A stretch of 25,250 nucleotides of DNA, from contig JAOTYS010000018.1 in NCBI GenBank assembly GCA_029861795.1, positions 1 through 25,250 of the forward strand, written 5' to 3'. Both the position numbers and the translations under genes were made by a program. The stretch comes from Gammaproteobacteria bacterium. Lineage in GTDB: Bacteria > Pseudomonadota > Gammaproteobacteria > Arenicellales > JAOTYS01. The notes beneath the pieces are model-generated. The model was not told the origin of the DNA. It ran no database searches and saw nothing but the letters and a program-made list of their open reading frames with translations. Shown here piece after piece: positions 1 to 7,450 of the stretch; the stretch's first letter is position 1; every line of letters starts with the position of its first letter.

Positions 1-127
1 GTCCGCACATAAAGGAGTCACCGCTACAATCAGCCAAACATCTCATCGCGAAACCCGTTCTCGGCGGGTTACATCATGTATACCAATGGGCTGCTTAGCC
101 GCGCCGATAGAGTTTTTGCGCGCTACA
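1..127 (+). mobile_element. 3' end of an IS481/IS3-like insertion sequence (second copy)
   Basis: These 127 bases are identical to 5894-6020. They encode the last residues of an integrase-core transposase, ending in GGLHHVYQWAA with a stop at 96-98. Then come 29 bases to the presumed element end in ...CTACA. The rest of this copy lies outside the window. The sequence diverges from the other copy at base 128, which marks the element end or an assembly junction. Confidence 0.8.
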
Positions 128-203
128 ACCGCCGATGCGCGTCGAGTGCGTTCAGAGCGGTAACCTCCCCTCCCTGTCACCGCAATGAGACCGGCCCAGC
201 GGA

Positions 204-926
204 TCATTTTGTCTCGCTCGCATTATTCCGTTTCCCAAACTCGTAAACCAGGTTCACCGATGTACGGCTATCGGTATTCTTATTGCCCGCCGGCGGATTG
301 CTGTTCCGCTTGATGTCGAGCGAGAGGCTGACGGCCCACTTGTGAACAACATTAACCTTAAGTTCTGTGAAGGACTCGGTAAGCGTGTTGTCTTCACCTT
401 CTTCCAAGACCAGGCTCTGTTTGAACTGTGCGTTGTCACTGATCTCCCAGTGGACAAGTAGAAGACCACGCAGGATAGCCTCGTCTTCGCGTTCGCCATC
501 ATCCAGTCGGCTGCGACGTGCGCCGCCACCGCCTTGCAGTTCCAGTGATAGATTGGGCCGCGGCTTGAAAAGATAGCCGTACCCGCTCGTCAAGGAGGTC
601 TGAGAATCAAACCCGCTGAAACGATCCCGATCGTAGCGCAGATTGCCAAAGATATAATCGCGCTCACCGAGTATGTAATTGACGTTGCCGTCAAACAGGT
701 ACCGCTCAGCCGTGGTCTCGCCGCTCTCCGCGTCCTTGAGCGCACTAAATCTCAGACGATGGCGCCAGCGCTGACGCTCGTTTGCCGCTCTTACCCGCAG
801 GTTAGCGGCGTCGCTGTCGGTGTTGCCCCGGTTGGACACAAGGCCAAACTGCACCTCGCCTTCCCAGGCGGCGGGGGTCGAAGGGGCCACTACTAACAGC
901 GCCAGCAGTAACGTTATCGCACGCAT
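204..926 (-). CDS. DUF481 (YdiY-like) outer-membrane beta-barrel protein
   Basis: The predicted protein is about 240 residues. It has an N-terminal signal peptide (MRAITLLLALLVVAPSTPAA) followed by WEGEVQFGLVSNRGNTDSD, the usual opening of DUF481 proteins. Alternating aromatic and polar strands follow (YLFDGNVNYILGERDYIFGNLRYDRDRFSGFD), and the protein ends in a C-terminal barrel strand with a terminal aromatic (NLVYEFGK). The family is a predicted outer-membrane barrel related to E. coli YdiY; the substrate is unknown. I chose ATG at 926. A GTG at 938 in the same frame is possible, but neither start has a convincing ribosome binding site. Its upstream DNA runs straight into a relic of another barrel gene (931-1101) on the other strand, so the native promoter may have been lost. 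Confidence 0.8.
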   Translation of the reverse strand: MRAITLLLALLVVAPSTPAAWEGEVQFGLVSNRGNTDSDAANLRVRAANERQRWRHRLRFSALKDAESGETTAERYLFDGNVNYILGERDYIFGNLRYDRDRFSGFDSQTSLTSGYGYLFKPRPNLSLELQGGGGARRSRLDDGEREDEAILRGLLLVHWEISDNAQFKQSLVLEEGEDNTLTESFTELKVNVVHKWAVSLSLDIKRNSNPPAGNKNTDSRTSVNLVYEFGKRNNASETK

Positions 927-930
927 CTGA

Positions 931-1101
931 AATGACACCGGTCCGAAACTATTCGGCGGCTACAAGTTTACAGAAAACGTCGCCGAAGGTGGTTTCGTTG
1001 ATCTTGGCGAGGTTACATTCGATGGTATCTCTAACGGGTTCGGGTTTCTGTATTTCGCGGGACCTGCCACTATAGACATTGAGGCGGATGGGCATCGCTG
1101 A
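931..1101 (+). pseudogene. Relic of an OmpA-like outer-membrane barrel protein (C-terminal part)
   Basis: An open frame without a start codon runs from a stop at 928-930 to TGA at 1099-1101. It reads DTGPKLFGGYKFTENVAEGG followed by FVDLGEVTFDG. This resembles the strand-turn pattern of OmpA-like transmembrane barrels (GP-K-GY-F-EN-A-EGG-VDLG). The 5' part is missing, and the frame begins exactly where the divergent DUF481 gene starts, so a rearrangement breakpoint lies near 930. Family assignment is by eye from a short stretch. Confidence 0.5.
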
Positions 1102-1114
1102 AAGGCCCTTTCCC

Positions 1115-1158
1115 TTGATTCGTATCAAGGTCATGGGCGTATACAAGTGCTCTATTGA
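1115..1158 (+). promoter_or_regulatory. Perfect FNR/Anr box (1115-1128) with downstream -10 candidate (about 1153-1158)
   Basis: TTGATTCGTATCAA matches the FNR consensus TTGAT-N4-ATCAA at all ten defined bases. About 34 bases downstream of the box centre is the AT-rich TATTGA, a spacing compatible with class II FNR activation (box centred near -41.5). The site lies 111 bases before the ATG at 1239, which has a strong Shine-Dalgarno sequence. The box and its spacing are repeated at 3101. Inference: the M23-like gene is switched on when oxygen is low. Confidence 0.7.
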
Positions 1159-1238
1159 TACTCTGTCAATGCGGATGACGCGAAGCGCGGGGTGATCATC
1201 CCGCACCGATGGGTAACCTCAATCGCTAGGAGGGAGCC

Positions 1239-2978
1239 ATGAAAACGCGTGTCATAATCAATCTCTTTGTCGTCTTGGTCTTTAGCGCCCTGGCAGGGGT
1301 CGCTTATGGTGTCACAAAGATCGCCCCCACCCAGGCGGAGGCCGGCCATCCCTTCACCATCATCGACACGCCGAAGAGACGCCTGATCGGTGGGTCGGTG
1401 GCGGTATTCAAGCTCGGCGGGCTGGAGGTCCTGTTGTCGGGGAGGACGCGCAAACCCTACAACACCATGCAGGGCCGGCTCGCACCAGATATGTTCGGCG
1501 GTGAGTACACCGTGTTCGTGCGCCAGCCCGATGGCACGGAGTTTGAGATCGGGCTGTTTACGGTGCTCGGGCCGACCGCCCCACCGCCATCGATTGCGCC
1601 CGACATCGGCGCACCGGGCGATGCCTTTACCATCAACGATCCGCTGGCACGGATGCAGAGCGGGGACCTGGCGGTCTTTTACGCCGAGGGGACTGATCCC
1701 GCCATCGACGGGGTGTCCGATGACAGCGTCGTCGTCAGTCCCGATGGCACCAGCTTGAGCGGCAATGTGCCCGCTGGGGCGGCCCAAGGGGTGCAGAATT
1801 TCGTCTCCGTGCGCCCGGATACTACAGCGGATTCTCGCTTCGGGGATCTTGGGTTCTTTGTGACCGTGGGAAGTGATGTAGCTAACTTGATCACCCCCTA
1901 TGTAAATGAATCTGACATGTCACATATATTTGATGTTTTTAGCTCTGATATAAGTAGTCCTCCACGGTTCTTTGTGCATGACGGTATCGATATTTATCCA
2001 CAGGGAGACCTAAAGTCTTTTCAGGCTGCGTGTTCAGGGCGGGTTCAAAAGATTTACACGTTTGACGACCAAGTCACTATATTTATTGCATGTAATTCTA
2101 CTTATACAATTGATTACAACTTCGAATCACAAGCTCCTCAAACTGGGCAAACGCAACTTGCCAACATCATGGTTGTTGAGGATCAGATTGTTTCTCAAGG
2201 CGAGATTATTGGATATCTTTATGCTGCTGCGAATCCCACCGCTGCCCATGTGCACTTTACTTTTTATAAGAACTGGATTCCAAGTTGTCCTGAGCCCTAT
2301 TTCGATCAAGCAGCTAGAGATTCTATTTTGAAGTTAATTCATGAAACAGATCCAAATATCAACATGTGTTATGGCCCTAATGTCACTCCACCCGCTCTGG
2401 CCACCCCCTATTTAAACGAGTTTGACATGTCAGAAATAAACGCAGGCTTTAGCTCTGATAACAGTATTTCTCCATGGGGATTTGTGCATGACGGTATCGA
2501 TATCTTTCCACAGGGAGACCTAAAGCCTTTTCAGGCAGCTTGTTCGGGGGTAGTGGATTCTGTGGAGTTACGACAGGCCAGCGTTGACTCGAACTGGCAG
2601 GTTGAAGTCTTGATCCAATGTGATGATTATGTTTCTGATCCTGCTATGGGCGGTTATTTTATACCATTTTCAGTCAATTACATTTTTGAACCCATGTCTG
2701 ACAATCAAATGGATGGACAAACCCAACTTCTCAACATCATGGTTGCTGAAGGCCAGAATGTTACTCAACGTGATATTATCGGAAATCTTGTTGTTGTTGG
2801 TGAAGAAGCCCATGTACATTTTGGTTTAGTACAGTTTGGTAGTTCAACTTTTTCAGCATTAGGAATAACAAGTATTCCACTTTGTCCTGAACCCCATTTT
2901 TCTACAGAAGGCAAAGACTCCATCTTGAAGCTGCTTCATGTTGTTTGGCCGAGCGCGAGCATGTGTTATCAGGACTAA
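1239..2978 (+). CDS. Secreted protein with two N-terminal beta modules and two tandem M23 (LytM)-like domains
   Basis: The protein has 579 residues. A strong Shine-Dalgarno (AGGAGGG, about 1228-1234) sets the ATG. Residues 1-25 form a signal peptide. Two related beta-rich modules, roughly 27-108 and 114-208, resemble IPT/TIG-type folds. Two copies of an M23-like unit follow. Copy A has HDGID (H247, D251) and HVH (H337, H339). Copy B has HDGID (H417, D421) and HVH (H525, H527). In M23 metallopeptidases HxxxD and HxH supply the zinc ligands and catalytic His, so both copies look competent. The likely role is cleavage of cell-wall or other peptides outside the cytoplasm. The first 215 codons are GC-rich, and from about 1885 the DNA is markedly AT-rich, so the gene looks chimeric. 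A perfect FNR box precedes it. Family assignment rests on motifs only; a non-peptidase glycine-rich binding role is possible. Confidence 0.75.
   Translation: MKTRVIINLFVVLVFSALAGVAYGVTKIAPTQAEAGHPFTIIDTPKRRLIGGSVAVFKLGGLEVLLSGRTRKPYNTMQGRLAPDMFGGEYTVFVRQPDGTEFEIGLFTVLGPTAPPPSIAPDIGAPGDAFTINDPLARMQSGDLAVFYAEGTDPAIDGVSDDSVVVSPDGTSLSGNVPAGAAQGVQNFVSVRPDTTADSRFGDLGFFVTVGSDVANLITPYVNESDMSHIFDVFSSDISSPPRFFVHDGIDIYPQGDLKSFQAACSGRVQKIYTFDDQVTIFIACNSTYTIDYNFESQAPQTGQTQLANIMVVEDQIVSQGEIIGYLYAAANPTAAHVHFTFYKNWIPSCPEPYFDQAARDSILKLIHETDPNINMCYGPNVTPPALATPYLNEFDMSEINAGFSSDNSISPWGFVHDGIDIFPQGDLKPFQAACSGVVDSVELRQASVDSNWQVEVLIQCDDYVSDPAMGGYFIPFSVNYIFEPMSDNQMDGQTQLLNIMVAEGQNVTQRDIIGNLVVVGEEAHVHFGLVQFGSSTFSALGITSIPLCPEPHFSTEGKDSILKLLHVVWPSASMCYQD
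1971..2036 (+). repeat. Direct repeat, copy 1 (M23 module A; copy 2 at 2481-2546)
   Basis: Two stretches 510 bases apart are nearly identical at DNA level. Both begin TTTGTGCATGACGGTATCGA and run on through CCACAGGGAGACCTAAAG. They encode the VHDGIDI-PQGDLK-FQAACSG part of each M23 module. The offset is 170 codons, so an in-frame domain duplication that is recent or kept uniform by conversion explains it. Confidence 0.85.
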
Positions 2979-3100
2979 AGCTAAATACTATTCTGGTTGC
3001 TGAATAAGGAACCGATGGGGTTAGACTCGGTTGAGCTGGCGACCTCACTATGGTCTTGGCGGATTTGACATGATTACGGCGGTGGGGGAACCGCTGCTTA

Positions 3101-3144
3101 TTGATCCATATCAAGGTCCTGCCCTGCCAGTAGTGCTGTATTGA
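3101..3144 (+). promoter_or_regulatory. Second perfect FNR/Anr box (3101-3114) with -10 candidate (about 3139-3144)
   Basis: TTGATCCATATCAA matches the FNR consensus at all ten defined bases. Both boxes are followed by TCAAGGTC-TG and then AGTGCT-TATTGA at the same ungapped offset (1,986 bases throughout), so the two promoters are related in sequence. The box lies 76 bases before the ATG at 3190. Confidence 0.7.
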
Positions 3145-3189
3145 CACATCCCCACTAGCCTGAGCCGCCTAGGCTCACGGGAGGGCAAC

Positions 3190-3342
3190 ATGAGTCACTC
3201 ACAGAACTCAGTGCCCGAACGGACTCGGTATCACAGCGGCTTTATTCGCGATCGGGTTACTTTGCTATTCGGTAGCCCCCGCGAACGGCGCACTGTGGGT
3301 CCCGAATACTCATGCAACCTGAGGGAGGTAGTAATGATGTAG
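3190..3342 (+). pseudogene. 5' end of an FNR-controlled gene truncated by an insertion sequence
   Basis: ATG at 3190 has a good Shine-Dalgarno (GGGAGGG) five bases upstream and follows the FNR box at 3101. About 34 native codons read MSHSQNSVPERTRYHSGFIR followed by DRVTLLFGSPRERR. At 3293/3294 the sequence enters the end of an insertion sequence, and the frame stops at 3340-3342 after 50 codons. I do not recognise the protein. The rest of the gene is not adjacent in this window. Confidence 0.55.
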
Positions 3343-3754
3343 TCCGTGGACTGCAGGGAACTCGATGAGTTGGCCGGGTTTGGCTGATTGGACAGATCGA
3401 CCGTCCGGTGCATCCATGTCCAGGGATCTGTGGGGACGCCACTCGTGATAGTAGGCCAGGTAGCGGGAAAGGCGTCGCCTGAGGTGCCGTTCGTTGAGAA
3501 CCACAACGTGATCAAGGAGTTCTCTGCGAATGCTGCCGATCACACGCTCGGCGTAAGGATTTTGCCACGGTGAACGGGGCGCAATAACAACTTCATCAAT
3601 GTTCAGACTTTGGACTCGTCGTTGGAATGTTTCACCGTAGACACGGTCTCGGTCTCGAAGGAGAAATCGAGGCGCCGAATCCCAGGGAAACGCTTCGACG
3701 ACCTGCTGGGCGGTCCACTCGGCCGTGGGATGTTCCATGACGTTGAAATGGACG
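3294..3754 (-). mobile_element. Truncated IS481/IS3-like insertion sequence (3' half) with transposase fragment
   Basis: The minus strand encodes the C-terminal 142 residues or so of an integrase-core transposase (ATG-initiated part 3310-3738). The frame stays open upstream to 3754 as VHFNVMEHPTAEWTAQQ. It contains the second catalytic Asp (LLRDRDRVYGE) and the Glu (NPYAERVIGSIRRELLDH) but lacks the N-terminal half. It ends in HGLHHYYLPQVA with a stop at 3310-3312, 16 bases from the element end TGTGGGTCCC at 3294. Bases 3293-3399 are repeated exactly at 25144-25250. The 5' side is cut by the inverted repeat of the next element at 3755, so this copy cannot move by itself. Confidence 0.8.
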
Positions 3755-4951
3755 TGTCCGTGTCGAATTACTAATCAGGCCGCGAGTGGGAGCTGGACGA
3801 GCCCGCAGCAATGCGTGTGCCAGCGGAAATGATTAAGTTCGGCTCGCTTTGTAATGGTTTCGCCGCTTACTTCAGCCGGCGTATCGCCACCGAGCGAAGC
3901 GTGAACCCTGTGACGGTCGTAATAGTGCGCGAACACTTGGAGCTTTCTCTCTAAGTCGACCGAGTTCCAGAAAAGAACGTGATCCAGGAACTCGCGGCGA
4001 ATGGTCCCGATCAGGCGCTCGACGAAGGGATGCGACAGGGGCACATAGGGGACGGTCTTGATCTCTTCGACACCAACCATGCGAAGATTCGCTTTCCATC
4101 GATGGAATTCGAAGAGCGGGTCGTTATCGGAGCTGAGGTATCTCGGCGTTCCCATCCCTGAGATTGCCTTATTGAACATGCGGCAAAGCGTTCCGCCGTC
4201 GACGTGACCGGCGTGAACACTGAAGCCAATGATGCGGCGGGTGAAGTGATCCATGACCACCATCACCCAATGGCTTCTGAGCGTGATCGATTCACAGCGG
4301 AAGAGATGAACACTCCAGAGGCTATCCTTCATGTGGCCTAGAAAGGTCAGCCACGATGGGCCACCGCCACCGGGTTGCAGATGGTAATGCTTGGCGAGAA
4401 CCCGACGAACGACGTTCTTGTCGATCCCCACGCCGAAGGTCTGCGAGATGATCAGCGCGATGCGGGGACAGCCGAAGCGGAGATTTCGGCGTTTGAGCTC
4501 GACAATGGCCCGGATAAGTTCCTGAGACGGACCTCTCGGTCCAGGTCTTCCCCTGTTGCGTGGTGAAAACAGCGCACGGTACTTCCGATGAACCAGACAT
4601 TGGTGAAACCGCAACAGCGTCGATGGCCGGATGCCCACCGCGGTCTTGGCGATGCGACTGGGGCGGAGAAAAAGCGACCAGAAGGCCAGGAGAAATCGGT
4701 CAACGGTCGAGAGGTTCGGCGCCCGTCGTCGAGGACGGCAGACAATCAGCAATTGCTGCTTGAGGAGGAGATTCTCAGCGAGCACCGCCTTGACACCGCC
4801 CGGTCCAAGGAGCTTGGCGGTGATAGTCAACAAGTGGGCCAGGAGCAGCAAGACATCCTTCATACTGGCGAAGATTACGCAACGTAACCCTTAGCCACAA
4901 GATTGCGTTACCCACTGTTTTGAGGAGAGAATTACTAATTCGAGACACACA
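3755..4951 (-). mobile_element. Complete insertion sequence, 1,197 bp, with terminal inverted repeats
   Basis: The left end (3755-3775, beginning TGTCCGTGTCGAATTACTAA) and the reverse complement of the right end (4931-4951, beginning TGTGTGTCTCGAATTAGTAA) match at 17 of 21 positions and have the usual TG...CA termini. One transposase gene (3775-4863) fills the interior. No target-site duplication is visible in the immediate flanks. Together with the truncated neighbour on its left this suggests later rearrangement. Confidence 0.75.
3775..4863 (-). CDS. Integrase-core (rve) transposase, first catalytic Asp replaced by His
   Basis: The protein has 362 residues, full length for this IS481/IS3-like transposase group. 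It has an N-terminal hydrophobic and DNA-binding region (MKDVLLLLAHLLTITAKLLG) and a helix-turn-helix segment near 115-160. The integrase core follows, with D246 (YLSSDNDPLF) and E282 (HPFVERLIGTIRREFLDH). The position that normally holds the first catalytic Asp in WSVDLFRCES reads WSVHLFRCES, so residue 186 is His (codon CAT where GAT is expected). With one of three metal ligands lost, the enzyme is probably inactive although its frame is intact. It is closely related to the fragment at 14201-14587. Confidence 0.85.
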   Translation of the reverse strand: MKDVLLLLAHLLTITAKLLGPGGVKAVLAENLLLKQQLLIVCRPRRRAPNLSTVDRFLLAFWSLFLRPSRIAKTAVGIRPSTLLRFHQCLVHRKYRALFSPRNRGRPGPRGPSQELIRAIVELKRRNLRFGCPRIALIISQTFGVGIDKNVVRRVLAKHYHLQPGGGGPSWLTFLGHMKDSLWSVHLFRCESITLRSHWVMVVMDHFTRRIIGFSVHAGHVDGGTLCRMFNKAISGMGTPRYLSSDNDPLFEFHRWKANLRMVGVEEIKTVPYVPLSHPFVERLIGTIRREFLDHVLFWNSVDLERKLQVFAHYYDRHRVHASLGGDTPAEVSGETITKRAELNHFRWHTHCCGLVQLPLAA

Positions 4952-4985
4952 CCCTATTAATAAGAATACATTAGGGGACTTTTCG

Positions 4986-5991
4986 ATGATTCGGTGCCTG
5001 GCCTACGCTTCCAAAGCTGTCTTCCAGTCCCGAGCACGGTTAGTCGCCGAAAACCTCTGTCTACAGCAGCAACTGGTTGTTCTCAAGCGACGCCAGACCA
5101 CGACGCCGGGATGCAGATCGCCGCTTCTGGCTTCTCGCCTGCCGCTGGTTTTCCGGATGGCGACGGCGCCTGATCATCGTGAAACCGGATACGGTTGTCG
5201 GCTGGCATCGCCGGGGCTGGAAAGCTTACTGGCGCTGGCGATCACGCCGCCCTTCCAGAACTGGACGCAGGAAGATTGACCCTGAACGCCGGGACCTCAT
5301 TCGCCGTATGGCTCGGGAGAATCCCTGGTGCGGACAACGCAGAATCCAGCCAGCATTGACAGGTCTTGGCCTTTGGGTTTGTGCGCATACGGTCGCCAGA
5401 TACCTGCGACGTCCATACAGTGGAACGCCCTCCCCCGGTTGGCAACAATTCCTGAGTCAGCATAGCAACGCTATCTGGGCGACCATCTGGTTTCGAACAC
5501 TTTTTGTTTTCTTTGTCATCCACCACGGCACTCGTGAGCTCGTATATGCGCGGGTCACTGCGCATCCCACTTCGGAGTGGCTCGCGCAACAAATGGTTGA
5601 AGCCGGTGGGTTTACAAGAGAACCACCCCGCTACCTGATTCACGATCGTGACGGCTGCTTTGGCGCGTCATTCAATCGGCGAGTCGGATCGCTTGGTATC
5701 AGTCAAATCCGTACTCCGGTGAAATCTCCAAAGGCTAACGCGATCGCAGAACGCTGGGTGCGCACCATCCGTAACGAGTGCCTGGATCATAGGCTCATCT
5801 TGACTCATCAACATTTGCAGCGAACAGTCGCTGAGTTCATTGCCTACTACAATCGATGGCGACCTCACCGAAGTCTTGGTCAGATAGCGCCATGTCCGCA
5901 CATAAAGGAGTCACCGCTACAATCAGCCAAACATCTCATCGCGAAACCCGTTCTCGGCGGGTTACATCATGTATACCAATGGGCTGCTTAG
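4986..5991 (+). pseudogene. Frameshifted integrase-core transposase
   Basis: The N-terminal part starts at ATG 4986 (MIRCLAYASKAVFQSRARLV ... QQQLVVLKRRQ). The continuation, RPRRRDADRRFWLLACRWF, is in another frame from about 5090 to the stop at 5989-5991, so a frameshift separates them. The core keeps HDRDGCFGASF and AIAERWVRTIRNECLDHR but lacks the segment with the first catalytic Asp. NAIWA joins directly to TIWFRTLFVFF, where family members have about eight more residues including that Asp. The product ends in GGLHHVYQWAA. The element end is at 6020; the left end is not recognisable beside the neighbouring element. Confidence 0.8.
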
Positions 5992-6020
5992 CCGCGCCGA
6001 TAGAGTTTTTGCGCGCTACA
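5894..6020 (+). repeat. 127-bp exact repeat of window bases 1-127 (IS 3' end)
   Basis: This stretch carries the transposase C-terminus and the element end (...TTTTTGCGCGCTACA). The copies are in the same orientation and diverge immediately after the terminal CA. Confidence 0.9.
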
Positions 6021-6052
6021 GCATCGGCGGCTTTATAATTAGGCCGCGCTAT

Positions 6053-7450
6053 TCATCCGCTCCATTGTCTCGAACACGTTCTTGATGCGCTCGAATGCCC
6101 AGCTTTAGCCTGCCGGATCTTCTCCATGTAGCTCGACTTCATAGCGGCTTCCAATGCTTCATTCGACGGATACTCGTAGCCGAAAACCGGTTTCCACAGG
6201 CGATGGTTTTCCATGCACAGATAAAAAAAGACCTCGTTGTGCCACCTTTGGAGACAATTATAGGCATGCCGAAACATTTCCAGCTTGGTCTCTTTCGGGT
6301 AGGAGAGTTTGCCGTTGGCATCAACCAGAGGCATCTGCAGTATCTTGCTCTTGAATTGCCGAGTGCGAATCTGGCGGATGACTGGCTTTGTAAAGGTTAG
6401 GGTGCCCAGGGAGACCAGGGCGACCTCGAGGGGGTCAAACCTTTTCTGGATGGTCTCGAATATTGCGGGGTAATCCTGCTTCCAGTCATCGTAATAGACC
6501 ATGGGGTGAAAGTGGAAGCCGACTAGAATGCCTCGGTCCGCGACCTTGCGCGCGGCACCTAACCTGTCTTCCAGTGACGCGGTAAGGTGCTCTTCGTGGG
6601 TGATGATGGTCGGCGTGTTCAACGACCAGGTACAGATGATGTTCTTCGGGACTTCATGCTTGAGGAAATAGGACACATTCTTGGACTTGGTCTTCATCTC
6701 CAGAATGACGTTGGGATGCCGGCGAGCGAAATCCGTCAAGGCGTCCAGGATGCCGTACTTGTTGCCCCACATGAGCGAATCCGACGACTGGCCGGTGCCA
6801 ATGTGATAGACCCGGTCCGGTTCGATGTGCAGGGTGTTCAATTTTTCCGCGAAGCGAGGATCAAAATAGATCCTGCTGTCGTGATAGAAGGACTGGATAC
6901 TGCAATAGCTGCAGTCGAAGCCACAGTTCTCGACCGCGTCCAGAGTCATAAGATTGCAGCAGCGTGTCCTGAGAGATGCCACGGGGCAGTAGCCGAGCCC
7001 AAGCCCCTCTTTCTCCCGTCGTACCAGGACGCTTTTCTGTGTCGCGGGTTTGGTCGACGCGTCAAAGCTGCGGTAACGGTTGGCAGCCCGTTTCAGTGCG
7101 TCCCAGCGCCGCCGGATGCGTTCGATCACCTTTGCCCTGGCGGCTTTGCCCGCCAGTTTCGGTGACAGGTCGTCCGGCCACACCTCCCTGATCGAGGCTT
7201 CATTCCAGGTGGCGAAGTCCAGCGCCATCTCCGTGATCTGCCTCAGCTCCTGCAGCGTAAAACGGTGTTGGTAAGACTTCTCGCGAAGAAATGCCTGCTC
7301 CGCCTCAGGCAATGCGGCGAGCCGGACCTGCACCGCGATACGGCGGAACTTCTGTTCGTATGCCTGCTTATTTTTCACCGTATGGGAGGTAGAAGCAGCG
7401 GTGGCTGCATCTCTAGTTCCATATTCGAGAATGCTGATCAATGCTATCAC
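6053..7450 (-). CDS. Spore photoproduct lyase-like (SPL family) radical SAM protein
   Basis: The protein has up to 465 residues. The radical SAM cluster motif is CGFDCSYC (C176, C180, C183; CX3CX2C), preceded by CCNLMTLDAVEN and followed by SIQSFYHDSRIYFDPRF. Downstream segments (IGTGQSSDSL, LEMKTKSKNVSYFL, WSLNTP, GFHFHPMVYYDDWKQDYPAI) follow the SplB-like pattern. Family members reverse UV thymine dimers or catalyse related radical reactions, and are common in non-sporulating bacteria. Residues 25-150 form a helical N-terminal extension. The GTG at 7450 has no clear Shine-Dalgarno; GTG at codon 25 is another option. The last 15 residues look out of frame: a neighbouring frame reads FERIKNVFETMERMNSAA and stops at 6039-6041, so a small frameshift near 6095 is likely. 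It stands alone, about 20 bases from an IS end. Confidence 0.8.
   Translation of the reverse strand: MIALISILEYGTRDAATAASTSHTVKNKQAYEQKFRRIAVQVRLAALPEAEQAFLREKSYQHRFTLQELRQITEMALDFATWNEASIREVWPDDLSPKLAGKAARAKVIERIRRRWDALKRAANRYRSFDASTKPATQKSVLVRREKEGLGLGYCPVASLRTRCCNLMTLDAVENCGFDCSYCSIQSFYHDSRIYFDPRFAEKLNTLHIEPDRVYHIGTGQSSDSLMWGNKYGILDALTDFARRHPNVILEMKTKSKNVSYFLKHEVPKNIICTWSLNTPTIITHEEHLTASLEDRLGAARKVADRGILVGFHFHPMVYYDDWKQDYPAIFETIQKRFDPLEVALVSLGTLTFTKPVIRQIRTRQFKSKILQMPLVDANGKLSYPKETKLEMFRHAYNCLQRWHNEVFFYLCMENHRLWKPVFGYEYPSNEALEAAMKSSYMEKIRQAKAGHSSASRTCSRQWSG

Noticed and set aside
949..1206. Minus-strand frame of 85 codons between the DUF481 and M23-like genes
   Set aside because: It covers the FNR promoter, and the plus strand reads as an OmpA-like relic.
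1152..1787. Long minus-strand frame (211 codons) opposite the M23-like gene
   Set aside because: It overlaps a well-supported gene on the other strand with promoter and Shine-Dalgarno, and its protein has no recognisable pattern.
6587..7165. Plus-strand frame of 192 codons inside the SPL-like gene
   Set aside because: The minus strand carries the radical SAM motif across the same region.
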